A DNA stretch of 64,000 bases from Mustela lutreola (lineage: Eukaryota > Chordata > Mammalia > Carnivora > Mustelidae): positions 55,152,001 to 55,216,000 of the forward strand of contig NC_081305.1 of the NCBI RefSeq assembly GCF_030435805.1, in the 5' to 3' direction. Positions 34,478 through 46,500 of this stretch are shown here, in pieces (positions within the stretch are counted from its first letter, which is position 1; every line of letters begins with the position of its first letter). The position numbers were made by a program, and so were the translations under genes. Under the pieces are notes generated by a model. It worked only from the letters and a program-made list of their open reading frames with translations. It was not told the DNA's origin and ran no database searches.

Positions 34478-34660
34478 AATGTGGCCCTGGAGCCAGGCTG
34501 CTGGGATCAAACCCAGGTGCTGCCGCTTTTCACGGGTGACCTGTCTGGGCCTCAGTTTTCTCCACTGGAAAAGGGGGACAGCTAAGCCCATCTTGTCAGG
34601 ATTCTTACTGTAAATGAAGTAAAACATATCAAGTACCTGGGACGTGGTGGTACACAGCAT
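34478..34660 (+). repeat. MIR SINE
   Basis: ctggagccaggctgctgggatcaaac ... gacctgtctgggcctcagttttc in MIR order. Confidence 0.7.
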
Positions 34661-34847
34661 CCGTAGGTGTTACACAGCAGCAAGCAGACTGATCAGACCC
34701 TGCCCCGGCAGGATCCCTACCCTTTCAGGCCCTGCTGGCTCCCAGTCCTGGGGCACCTCATGAGTTGGGTTCCTCTCCCTCCCTCTCCCTGCCCCGCTGA
34801 CCCCTTGAGGTTGGTGTTTCACTTCTCTAAGAGTCCAGGAAGCCAGC

Positions 34848-34866
34848 GGGGGGGGGGGGGGGGGGG
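34848..34866. repeat. G19 homopolymer
   Basis: Nineteen G in a row followed by more G-rich sequence (cggtggcggggggt). Its length is assembly- and slippage-sensitive. Confidence 0.85.
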
Positions 34867-36689
34867 CGGTGGCGGGGGGTGTGTGCCCGGAGCCAGGGAG
34901 CTCTGCACAGCAATCCTGTATGGGAGAGAAACCAGGGGGGTCGGCTCAGGGATCCCAGCGGGACCCCTCAAGCTGTTCTGGGGACCAACACTTCTTGCCT
35001 AGATAAGTGCAGGAATTCATGGCTCTGCTGCCTCCACCCTTTCTGCTTCCATGCTGCGGCTGCTCCCTTCTCTGTGCGGACATTGCCTTAAGGAAGCAGA
35101 GCTGATGGGCCAGCACGACCCCCAGCTCTGTCATTTCCTGCTGTGGGCCCTGGAGCATGAGCCTTTTGGTCAGCTGGCCGGGTTCCCTTCCAATGAGGCC
35201 CCTGGGGTTAGAGGAGCGATGGTGCCACGTGCTCCTGAGGCTGCTGCTACCGTGAGTGCCGTCCAAGCATGGCAGTGCTCAGGTGCCCCTCGCCTTGGGG
35301 AGGGAAGTAGGCAGGGGCGGCCAGGGGAAGGTCTTCCCACTCTGAGGCCTTGGGTAAGTCCTGGGGTCTTCCCCTGCCTACCCCCCCTCCATCTCTCAGA
35401 TCCCTCCTCTGTCAAGTGCAGCGCAGTGAGGGCGCACAGTCAGTGCAAAGCACTGAAACCAGGACCACCTTAGTGGGTCCTCACCGTGGAACGGTCTCTG
35501 CCATTTGTGCTGACTTGTGCCCTTCGCTTCCTTGGCATTCAGTCTCGAGGCTCAAGGCTCTGTCCAGCGGATTGTGTTTCCTTCTTGGCCGCTGCCTCCC
35601 AGGCCCCCACATCATATGTTTTCTGACTCATAGTTCCCCTCCCTCCCCCATCCTCCATCAAACCACATCCCCCTTTGATGTACCCTTTCGGGTTTTCCCA
35701 TCTTGTTGCTGCAGAGGATCTGCTGCCTCTGGCTTAACTCCTCACCAGCTGCCTGGTGCCCTCTGCCCCACGCCAGGAAAAATCCCCCAAGTTGCATCTT
35801 CTACCTCCACCCACTTCAGGGGACCTACCACACGTCCCCTTGGCTAAAGCCCCAAAAGCCGAAGGACCTCTACTGCCAGGGGTGAGGGGGCTCCTTGCAG
35901 CCAGGTCATCTTGTTCTCACTGCCTGCCTTGGGAAAATGCACCCCACATATAGCGGTGGTGAAAACCAAGGCCAGAGGCCCCTGCAGCCTTTTTGCAGAG
36001 GTGGTCCTTGGCACCCTAGCCTGAGCTGAGCACCACAGCTGAGCATCTCAGGGATGAGAAGGATGAGCACATATCCTGGGCTGCCTCTTGCACAGGGCTG
36101 AGGAGCAGGGGGTCACTCCTTGAGCCCTTCCCAGTACCCACACGGTGGCAGCAGCTGGCATTTCCTAAGGAGCAAGTTCTAGTATTGACCCAGGTGCTTG
36201 CTCACAAGGCCGGACCTGAACTCACTGCCTAATTCTACCCACACTTAATTGCCCCCACTTGACAGCTGCAGACCAGAACTGTGTGCGCAGGCACCAGGCT
36301 CAGGACCCGGGCAGGCCGGCCTCAGAGACTGAGGCTCAGAGCGGTTCTGTGGGAGGGGACTGGAGCCAGCAAGGGCCCTTTGGGGCACAGCAACAACTGA
36401 CACACAGAAGGACTTGGGGGCTGTCACAGGGAACATGCCCCAAGGGCAAATGCAGGGATCCTGAGACCAGGCCCCCTTTGCATGGTTACCTGAGCATTTA
36501 TTTCTGGCCTTCCAACAACCCCAGAACTATTTGGGCAAGAGGAAGAAAATAGACTGATTTGCTTCTCTCAACCCCCCTTCCCCAACACCCACTCCCTCCA
36601 GCTTCAACTAAACCCTGAGCACCTGACCCTACTACCCAGGAAAGTGGTTTCGTTTCCCCCGCCACAGATTTCCCAGAGGGAGGGGAGGG

Positions 36690-36903
36690 CGGGGCTCAGC
36701 TCCTTTAAGGACAGGCCAGGGGGGACGGGGCAGACCAGTGGGAGCGACAGAGGACAGAGGTGCTGCTGCTTGGAGAGCCAAGGTAGAGAGGAGGCTGCAG
36801 AGACTGGGACCCCCAGAAACAGACACTTGGAGACAGGGAGAACAGAGGAGAGGGGAACAGAGAAGAGAAAGGAGTGCAGGGAGGGGGACCAAAGGGCAGA
36901 CAG
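36690..36903 (+). promoter_or_regulatory. IL4I1: IL4I1 proximal promoter and non-coding first exon (approximate)
   Basis: A TTTAAG TATA-like element at about 36705 lies just after a GC-rich stretch. A purine-rich leader follows and ends in a good donor at 36904 (GACAG/GTGAGT). The next exon starts at 37009 (acceptor ctag) and holds the start codon. The transcription start is not visible. Confidence 0.5.
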
Positions 36904-37030
36904 GTGAGTACAGAACAGGAGGCGGATAGATGGGACAGACAGAGGGATGAGGCCATAGGGGCAGCCAGGCCCCCTGTCACAGTGACCCTTGCCTCCCCTC
37001 CAAACTAGACACCATCTCCCACCACGAATT

Positions 37031-39216
37031 ATGGCCTCATTAGGTAAGTAAGCAAAGGAAGGGGCACAGGGACAGGGGGACGGAGCCCACGTTTCCCCCC
37101 ACACAAGCCTACTGATCTGCGCACTGTCCCCGTCCTTCCTACCTCCAGCCCGGTACCTCCTCGTCCTGGTCTCCTTCTTCCTCAGCCTGGAGGCCTCCCT
37201 GGATTGGAAGACTTCCCACAGCCAGGATCCCTTTGAAAAATGTATGCATGATCCTGACTATGAGGTGCTGCTCAGGGTTGTGACCTTGGGCCTCAATCGG
37301 ACCTCCAAGCCTCAGAGGGTCATTGTGGTTGGTGCTGGTGCAGCTGGGCTGGTAGCTGCCAAGGTGCTCAGTGATGCGGGACACAAGGTGAGAAGGGCTG
37401 CTTGGAGTTTGCCTTGAGTCTTTCCTGCTGCGGGCTGAGAGTCCTGGGTAGAGGGGCCTGGCCGCATCCCTGTTACGGGGCTGGTAGGAGGTGGGGAGAA
37501 GAGCTATGCTTTGCCCCTTGGTCTGGGGAGTGAAACCCAGAGGGAGGCTGAGAGGCCTTTGATTTCCCTGTCTTGCTCTCTCACGTTCCTGAGGGAATTC
37601 CCTCTGAATGTCCTCCGACCTCCTGAGGGGAGTTTGTGTTGTTGGAGATGGAAACTCCACTTAAGGAGAAGTGACCCTAACCACTGCCCCGTCACTGAAA
37701 TCCGAGAATGAGAATGGGCTCTGCCAGGATCTCTGTGCCTGCAGGAAATCTCCCCACCCTCTGAGCTGGGAAGTCCCTTTGCAATCTGGCTTGTTGTCTA
37801 CTGCTGTAGTCTAGAATGTCATATGGTACATGTTTGCTCTGACATCTGTTCTCCCAGCTCCTCTCATTTCTCTATAAAGAAGGGGGTCCTAAGGGCTCCT
37901 GGGGGGCTCAGTGGGTTAAAGCCTCTGCTTTTGGCTCGGGTCATGATCTCAGGGTCCTGGGATCAAGCCCTGTATTGGGCTCTCCACTCAGCAGGGAGCC
38001 TGCTTCCCCCTCTCTCTCTGCCTGCCTCTCTGCCTACTTGTGATCTCTGTCTGTCAAATAAATAAATAAAATCTTAAAAAGAAAAAAAAGGGGGGGGTCC
38101 TTCTCTAGTTGAGGTCTGTGCTGCCCTGGATAGGGATAGATGGCTGGGGATGGGGGCTCAGTGGAAGAGCTGAAGGGCCCTGCTTGCTGTCCCCTCTGTC
38201 CCTCAGGTCACCATCCTGGAAGCAGACAACAGGATCGGGGGCCGCATCTTCACCTACCGGGACCGGAAGACGGGCTGGATTGGGGAGCTGGGAGCCATGC
38301 GCATGCCCAGCTCACACAGGTAAGGACTGACCAGGCAGCCAGGCGTGCACTGAGGCCACCCACAGCCCCACAGCTATGCTCAGACTCAGCCAGATCAATT
38401 CCATCCCCACTCCAGGGCCAGACTGAACTTCAACTCTGACCCCAAACCTAAGCCCCCAATCAAGTTGTATCAAGACTCCACCTCCCCCTCTGTACTTCTT
38501 CTAACTTCAGGATCTCCCATCTCCAGCCCCACCACATCCAGCCAGACCTCCAGACCCTAACCTGGCCCTTCCCCAACCTGAACTCTGTTCCCAGTCCCAC
38601 TTCCGCCCCAGAGAAACCCAGCCCCTTCTCCAGACACAGACCCAAACCGCCACACCTGCAGCCGTCCAGCCTTGAGCCTTGCTCCCATTTCATTCCAGGC
38701 CCCCCACACCCAGGACCCTGACTCTAGCCGCACTGCAGCCTGGTGCCCATCCCCAGAGCCCCAGAGAGGGGTCCCGACTCCCCCCGGCTCACACACTCGC
38801 CGTGCCTGGCCTTCACCAGTCCTTCCATCTCCTGCAGGATCCTCCACGAGCTCTGCAAGAGCCTAGGGCTCAACCTGACCAAATTCACTCAGTATGATGA
38901 GAACACGTGGATAGAAGTGAACAACCTGAAGCTGCGGAACTACGTGGTGGAGAAGATGCCCGAGAAGCTGGGCTACAAGCTGCGCCCCAGGGAGAAGGGC
39001 CACTCACCCGAAGAGATCTACCAGATGGCTCTCAACCGGGTAGGCAGCCGGAGGCCTGCGGCCGGGCCCCTCTTGCCTCTGCCCAGCCTCCTGCCAGCCT
39101 GGCTGTTTGTGTCTCTCATTCCTCCCATTGTCTGCTGGCGAAACTGTGGTTTCCCATAAATGCTGCGTGTCCCCAGAGCGCCATCAGCCTTTGGTCTCTG
39201 ACCCCTGTACACACAG

Positions 39217-39247
<31 letters not shown>

Positions 39248-42200
39248 CCCGACAGCCTCCCCTTCTATGCCTTTGGCTTAAACTTTGATCTGCTGATCAA
39301 GGATCTTCCCCATCCATCTCTGGAGACCCAAACTTCTGTCTGTGCTCCCCTGGCCATACCCCGGGTATGGCCATACCCATACCCCTGGCAGCTCCCACTG
39401 AGCTCAGCATCTTTCCCTAACCCCACTCATGGTCCTGTGTTCTCCCCTCTCATAATGGCCCCATCACCTGCACCCCAGTCCCAGGCAGGCAGACCCCCAG
39501 GTGAGATCTTAGCTCCCTCCCTCTCCCTTCCACCATCAGTAGCCCCCTGCCCCATCCTTCTTGCCCCCTGAGCACTTGCACTGTTCCCACCTCTGTGTCC
39601 CCACAGCCCCTGCCCCAGCTCAGATTTCATCCTTTACCCTGGACCTTCACCCTGCTCGTCCCCTACTCACAACCCCCAGTGGCTCCCCAGTGCCTTAGCC
39701 TTAGGTTCAAGCCCTGAATGGCTTGGTCTCTCCCACCTGTTCCAGCCTCCAAGAAATTTTTGTTACCCCCAAAGTCCTCATGGTGCCCCAAACACCCAAG
39801 CTCCTTCCTCCTTCGTACCCACTGTGCTCCTGCACCATTCTGCACCCATGCCTTTGCTTGCTGTTGCTTCCTGCCCTGCCTGGAAGGCCTTTTCCCTTTC
39901 CCACCCAGCGAACCCTGCTCATCCCCCAAGAACCAGCTCCAACCTCCCTCCTCCAGGAAGTCTTCCCTGGTGCCCTCAGGGAGGAGCAGGACTTGGCCTC
40001 CTCTGGGAGCTCCTAATTGTCTGTCTTCCCTCTGGGACAAGGGTGGGCACTGAGTTGAGGCCATTTTTGTGGCCTGGCACTGTCCACGGAGCCTAAGGAG
40101 ACTCGAGGTGAATGATGAGTGAGTGAAGGGGCACATCCTTTGGGGAGTTCCCTGGCCACGAGAGAGAAGCCAGGTGGACAGTGAAGAGGGCTAAGGTGAA
40201 ACGGGGCTGTCAGGAAGGAAAGAGGCTTGAACAGCACGGTAAAGGGTGGCCGCTTGTGGGGAACCATACAGCGGTGCAGATGTGGTAGGGGGGCGCACTG
40301 GGCCCTGTATATAGTGCGGCAGAACTGGAGCTGCCCTAAGAGATGGTGACCGAGGGGCCGGCTGAGGGCACAGCCCTGGGGCTCTGGGCACTGGGGAGCC
40401 ACCAGAGGGCCTTGGGCAGGAGAGAAACCAGTGACTAAGCCCCTCGGGGCTGACGGGTGGCAGAAGGGACTCTGCTTCTGTCTGTGCCCACAGCCATCCA
40501 GGTGACAATCACTGAGCACCAGCAGGATACAGCAGTGACTCATAGGCTAGGGACAGATGCAGAACAAACCATGCCCAGTGGGGCTGAGTGTGACACCGTG
40601 AGGGTGGGCTGAGGCTGGGGCAGGAAGGGGCAGTAACAACTTGGGGAGACTTTACAGAGTGGTGACAGTGGATTTCAGTGGAGGGCAAGGCCGAGCGCAC
40701 AGCATGGGCAAAGACCAGGTGGCCTGAGCAGGAGTGGCAAATGGCTGGCAGGGGCAGGTGCAGGAGGAGACCCTGGGTTTGCACACCAACCTGGCCTCTG
40801 CGGTCCTGCCCCTGGAGCTCAGCGTCATCCTCTTATCCCACTATAGGCCCTCAAAGATCTCAAGACACTGGGCTGCAGAAAGGCAATGAAGAAGTTTGAA
40901 AAACACACGCTCCTGGTAAGTGGGGGGCCTCAGCGTCGCTGAGAAACCCGAACAAGGAGGGTGCCCGTTGGCCGGTAGCCCTGGAGTCAGAAGGTGGGAA
41001 CCCTGCCTGACCCCGGGTTCAGCACATGCTCCCATTCTGGGCTTTCTTCCCTCATCTGTCACAACAGCAGGGACTGGATCCCTGAGCTTCAGAGAACCGT
41101 ACTAAGTTCACTGTCACATCAGGGAACCAAGATGCTCAGCCTGGGAGGGACGACCACAGGGCTGAGGCCAGAGCCGGCGGGTGCAGCCCACTTGGGTCCT
41201 GACCTGGGCGTGCACCGGTCCTGCAGGAATACCTTCTCGGGGAGGGGAACCTGAGCCAGCCTGCCGTGCGGCTCCTGGGAGACGTGATGTCCAAAGACGG
41301 CTTCTTCTATCTCAGCTTCGCTGAGGCCCTAAGGGCCCACAGCTGCCTCAGCGACCGGCTCAGGTGAGAGGCGGGGCCTGCGGGCAGGGGCGGGGCCAAC
41401 GGGACCCGGGAGCGCTAGGAACCCGGCGGGCGGGACCGTCAGTGTTGGGTGGGGTCGGGACTGGTGGGAGGACGAGAAGGGGCGCCTGTGTCCTGCCGCA
41501 CTCGCCTCTTCATCCCGGGTCCTCGGGAGGAACTGGGTAGGAATGATTCCCGGAGGAAGGCGTGGCCCAGAGGAGAAGGGGGGCGGTGCCGAGCTCGGAC
41601 ACTTCTCTGCTCCCTGGCTCTTGGGGGACGTCGGGGACTGGCGAGGGCAGGGGTAATGAGTGGGCAGGGTCAGCGAGGAGCAGGCAGGTGACAGGCCCGT
41701 AAGGGAGTGGGCGGGGCCTCCGAGAAGGGGCGGGAGAAGGGGGGGACCTGCTGCCAAAAACTAGTGCGCGGGGGGGGGGGGGGGGGGGCGGGTCCCGCAG
41801 GGAGGAGCCGACGAGGAGCTGCAGGGTCCGAGCCCCGGGCTCATGCTCCCGCCCTGCCTGCAGGTATAGCCGCATCGTGGGCGGCTGGGACCTGCTGCCC
41901 CGAGCGCTGCTGAGCTCGCTGTCCGGGCCGGTGCTGCTGCACGCGCCTGTCGTGGCGATAACGCAGGGTACGCACGATGTGCGCGTGCACATCGCCAGCT
42001 CGCGCAGGGCCCGGAGTCTGAAGGCCATGACCGCGGACGTGGTGCTGCTGACAGCCAGCGGCCCAGCGTTGCAGCGCATTACCTTCTCGCCGCCGCTGTC
42101 TCGAAGGCGGCAGGAGGCGCTGCGCGCGCTGCACTACGTGCCAGCCACCAAGGTGTTCCTGAGCTTCCGCCGGCCCTTCTGGCATGACGAGCACATCGAA

Positions 42201-42785
42201 GGCGGCCACTCGAGCACCGCCCGCCCGTCGCGCGTGATATTCTACCCGCCCCCGGGCGAGGGCGCGCTGCTGCTGGCCTCGTACACGTGGTCGGACGCTG
42301 CGGCGTCGTTCGCCGGCCTGCGCCCCGAAGACGCGATGCGCGTGGCGCTCGACGACGTGGCGGCGCTGCACGGGCCGATTGTGTACCGGCTGTGGGACGG
42401 CAGCGGCATCGTCAAACGCTGGGCGGAGGACCCGCATAGCCAGGGCGGCTTCGTGGTGCAGCCGCCGCTGCTCTGGCATGAAGACAAGGACGAGGGGCCA
42501 GACTACGACTGGGCGGTCCCCTACGGCCGCATCTACTTCGCCGGTGAGCATACGGCCTACCCACACGGCTGGGTGGAGACCGCTGTCAAGTCGGCGCTGC
42601 GAGCTGCGGTGTTGATCAACAGCCGAGAGGGGCACATGATGGTCGACAGCAACACCGAGGAGGGCGTAGTGCGCCTGGTGCCCAGCCGTTCCCACTGCGA
42701 GTTCGAAAAGGGCGGTGCCACCCACGCCCAGGCTGCGCACGGGATAACCGCTCGGCACACCACCCACAAGAGACCCGAGCATTAA
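37031..42785 (+). CDS. IL4I1: IL4I1, secreted L-amino-acid oxidase
   Basis: Interleukin-4-induced protein 1, a secreted FAD flavoenzyme that oxidatively deaminates Phe, Tyr and Trp to keto acids, ammonia and H2O2 and dampens T cells. Exons: 37031-37043, 37149-37387, 38207-38319, 38838-39039, 40847-40915, 41227-41363, 41864-42785; all GT-AG; 564 residues against 567 in human. Residues 1 to about 21 are a signal peptide ([20 protein letters not shown]). The FAD-binding dinucleotide fold starts [15 protein letters not shown] (GxGxxG at 66-71), followed by [15 protein letters not shown] and the GELGAMRMP flavin-contact motif. NRT at 54-56 and NLT in GLNLTKF are glycosylation sequons. The large last exon carries the C-terminal FAD segment [21 protein letters not shown]. 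The tail after it is poorly conserved with human. The gene is tail-to-tail with TBC1D17. Confidence 0.97.
37891..38088 (+). mobile_element. Young Can-SINE in IL4I1 intron
   Basis: Flanked by aagggggtcct (37880-37890) and the closely similar ggggggtcctt after the tail, about 120 bp before the next exon. Confidence 0.93.
39211..39246. repeat. (CA)n microsatellite in IL4I1 intron
   Basis: About 17 CA units with one interruption (acacacagacacac). Confidence 0.92.
41770..41788. repeat. G19 homopolymer in last IL4I1 intron
   Basis: Nineteen G in a row, 75 bp before the acceptor of the last coding exon. Confidence 0.85.
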
Positions 42786-42786
42786 A
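42781..42786 (+). terminator. IL4I1: IL4I1 poly(A) signal overlapping the stop codon
   Basis: ATTAAA spans the last two bases of the His codon, the TAA stop (42783-42785) and one base more. A TG-rich stretch (ccctgtggtcctg) follows about 20 bases on. The 3' UTR would be about 20 nt. No other AATAAA-type signal is seen on this strand before the TBC1D17 3' end. Confidence 0.6.
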
Positions 42787-42799
42787 AGTATTTTCAGAA

Positions 42800-43064
42800 A
42801 AAGCCCTGTGGTCCTGCCCGCTCCCTGGGTTCAGTCGCCTCCCGGGTTGTATGGAGCAAAGCCATTGGCCTTCGCGGTAGAAAGGTGCGCCTATTCTAAA
42901 ATCCCCAGAAGCTGTCCTACTTCTCCCTGAGCGGCGGGGCTCCACTGGGGAAGGCGGACAGGAACGAAACTGCTTTGCGCCCCTGGGAAATGGTAATCAC
43001 AGTGTCCACTCTGGATGTCACGAAACAGATGGGAGTCCTGATGCCAATCACAGAAAGCACGATG
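42800..43064. other. Convergent IL4I1/TBC1D17 intergenic gap
   Basis: About 260 bp of unique sequence between two converging 3' ends. Nothing else is recognised in it. Confidence 0.6.
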
Positions 43065-43598
43065 GACAGTAGGTTAAACACGAGTTTATTTTTTTGTTCA
43101 CATAACAAGAAGCTGGTAAGCAGAGTCTCCAGAGCGTCTGAACAGCTCTGCAGGCCCTTCCATCTCGGTTATATCCGGGATGTGTCCCCACACAGCACTG
43201 GGGGCGGCCATACCCCAGCACCACATCCTCACTCCTCCAAAAGCCCCAGATCCAGGAAGGGGTCAGGTCACTACCTCCACCGGCCCACAGGGGGCCTCCT
43301 CTTCGGTCTCATTGGCTGGATCAGGATCACGTGGTGAGGTGTTGGCTCCACCGCAGGACCAAAAGGGACCACGAGCCACCACCCCCTACCCCTGGGGGTC
43401 CATGCCAAAGAGGCAGCCTCCTTCCTCCACCTACACGAGGACAACTGGACACAAAAAGTGTCCATGTAAGCAAATCAGCTCATTGGGAGGGCACGGGAGG
43501 CAATGGCGGGAAGGCCGCCCCATTCAGACCCTTCCCCCCCAAACTTGGAGAGCAGGATAAAGTGCCTGTGCTGGGTGGGCCAGCCGGCCCTGGGGGGG
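43065..43598 (-). other. TBC1D17: TBC1D17 3' UTR and poly(A) signal
   Basis: AATAAA on the minus strand at 43090-43085 predicts an end near 43065-43070, leaving only about 260 bp to the IL4I1 3' end. Confidence 0.7.
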
Positions 43599-46500
43599 TT
43601 AGGACTCTGCGCTTTCCTCTTCCTCCTCCTCTGGCAGGATCTCCAGGCTGCTGTCGGGCTGCGGGGCTGTGTCCTCGGGGGGCGGTGGGGCCGGTGGGGC
43701 CCCGGTGGGTGAGAGAGGCAGTGGAGAGGTAGGGGGTGAGGGACTTTGGGGCTCTGTGGGGGGCACCAGACCCAAGACCTCCTGCACGTTGTGGGGCAGC
43801 TCCTGGAGGGGTGGGGGTAAAGGCAAGAAGTCAGTAGTTGTATCCCCAGAGGGAGGGGGGCAGGGGGGAGGCTGGTGGGAGAGGGGCAGACTCACCGGGC
43901 AGGCGGTCAGCTGCCGGTAGAGGGCCTCCGCCCGCGTCAGCACGTCCTCCACGCTCAGCTTCATGGTCAGCTCGTTGATGTGCTGTGGGAGGGGGTGGGT
44001 CAGGCCGGCCTTCCTGCGGGCCAGCACTCAACCACCACCGCCCGAGTGCCCACTCTGTGCCTCGTGCTGGGGATACAACGGAGGAAAGACAGACTGGGTG
44101 GAGCTGGGGACTGGGGGGAAGGGGAGGTCATGTCCTTTCAGACCTTTTGCCACAGGCAGGATACAACCAAGGGAAAGGACACTGAGCTCTCCCCATGACC
44201 CTGCCTCGCGTTCCATGTACTGGGGAAGGGGCAGGTCCCCCCCTCATGGGCTGGCCGCACTCTGAGGGCACTGTTGGGAGCCAGGGATGGGATAGAAGAG
44301 GAGAAAAACAAGCCAGGTCTCCTGGCTATGGTGCTCACCACTTAGCCAACCATACTTTCCATAATCCTATTTGAAGTACCTACTACCCCAAGGTCCTGTG
44401 GCACAGGCACAGTGCCAGCCTCCACCGAGTTCACACCTCAGCTAACATATCCGCTTACAGAGGTCAGGACGGGCAGGGAGGGGGACTTGGAAGGAGCCAG
44501 GGCCTCACCTTGAGGATCTCATTGGAGCCGAAGCCAGAAAGCATGAGGGTGTCACGCTCCATGTCCAGAATGGCACAGGCGACCAACAGGTGCAGATTGG
44601 GGCCAGGAAGCCCTGTCCACAGCACCTAGGAGAGCCAGAGCGAGGTGTTTATGGCCGAGCCTCTACCTGAAGTCCCACCGAGGTCTGCCCTACCCCCTGC
44701 CCACTTCCCACCAACATCCCAGCCCAGGACAGCTGACTGGTTTCTCTTTCCTCTCTGCCCTCCCACCCACAGTGGCAGGCCCACCTCCCACAGCCGAAGG
44801 ACATCTGGGAAGGGGAATTCCCTCTTGAACCAGATAAGCAGCCACCGGAAGCAGAAGCAGAGGGAGCCAGAGTCCTGGGAATCTGGAGGAAGACAGTGGT
44901 GGGAGGGGTGGTGCTCCACAAAGAAAAAGCTCAAACTCCATTCCAATCCCCTCCTAATTCACAGTGTGCAGGCTGGTCAGCCCGAGACTCTTAAGAAGTT
45001 ATCCTGGCTGTAGGAATCTCTACTAGTCTAGGCAAGTAACTCGTGCCTAGCATGGGAAGGCTTTGGAGCTGAGCCAAGAATGCTCTGGGTCAACAGGAAG
45101 CTTTCCCATCCTGCCTTCCAGGCTCCAGATGAGGTGAGCTAATTCCGTGCCCCAACATCACATAAAAGGGATGCAGGACACTCAGGGAAAAAATAAAAGC
45201 TATCAATACCCAGTGCTGGTGGAGGTGTGAGGAAATGGACACTCTCACAGACTCGGCTAGCAGAAACATCAGCTAGTAAGAATTTCCAGGAAAGCAGTGA
45301 TGGGAACAAACATTTCAAAAGCCGTAAAAATATCGCCCAGAATATAATGCCACTTGTTGGAATTTAGCCTAAAGGAACTATCCAGATGATACTGCTCATA
45401 ATGCAAAATTACAAATAACCGTAGTGTCCAGCAGGACAGGTTAAATCTGTTCTTGTACATAGTTCAGACAGATTGCCGCACAGTTGGGCGGCTGGTGTCC
45501 AAGCACCCCCGGAAGTGGCCATGCTGAGGCCCCAGGCCCATCTGCCAAACACGGGACTGCAGGAAACCTACAGGTCCCACTCCTGGGACAGGGACTCGCT
45601 GAAGATCACTCTAAACCACAATCCTGCTTTTACATGGCAATTTTGCATTCTGGCTTTTGCAGGGATGTTTCCCTTGTCTGGATCAGGACCAAACGTCTCG
45701 GAGCCCGTCCGTGGCCACTTCCAGAGACTGGCGGTGGGGGGTGGAGAAGGGTGGAGGAAGGGAGGGTCACCCCCCCTCCTTGCTTGCCCACAGAGACACT
45801 CACCCAGGAAGTCGCAGAGCTGCGGGTCCAACACCCGCAGCAGCAGCAGCAGTTGTCCGAGCTGCCGCTTCATCGTCTCCTGACTCTCCTCGAAGTTCCC
45901 GTGCTGCGGGAGGGAGGGCAGGCCACATGAGGAAGCAGACACCCACCCCCATCCTTTGAGGGGCCTATCTCCGTGCCTGCCTGGGGCCTCACCACGAGCT
46001 CCATGAAGCCACAGAAACACCAGAAAGCATCCACCTCATTCTGAATGACGTAGAGGATCGGGGAGAGGAGGTCACTCATGCCCTGGACGTAACCTGGACA
46101 GGGGTGGGGGGGATAGGAGGTCAGGGCCCAGCCCAGGCCCCCAGCAGCCCCCAAGGGAAGGCCTGGCCCCTAGTGCCCCCCGGGGCTGGCGTCGCACCAA
46201 GGTCAAAGTGGTACATGCAGTAGGTGAGAAGGATGTCATTCAGTAGGCCCAGCCCTGGGTTCTCAGGACCCTCATAGAATTTGTTGGTCCGATCAGTACG
46301 GCTCACATCTCTCTCTGCGAACACAGGGCGCAGAATGCGAAAGTGAGAATGCTGTGGGGGCCCTTCCCTCCTGGCCACGGGCACCAGCCCCCGCTCTTCC
46401 CTTCGGCAGACCTCAGGCAGGTGTGAGTTGGTCCGGAAACTACCTCAAGCACCCTCGAATGAGGCACTATGCTTGCCACTTGCCAGATCGCCACAGCCTC

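Larger units (their letters stand above)
29546..36690. other. NUP62-IL4I1 intergenic region
   Basis: About 7 kb between the NUP62 poly(A) site and the IL4I1 promoter. It carries Can-SINEs, a DNA-transposon remnant and MIR, all listed separately. No open frame looks conserved. In human, alternative IL4I1 transcripts from the NUP62 promoter cross this interval. Confidence 0.6.

Noticed and set aside
41841-42782. 313-residue open frame antisense to the last IL4I1 exon
   Set aside because: A shadow of a GC-rich coding exon; the sense strand gives clear IL4I1 protein.
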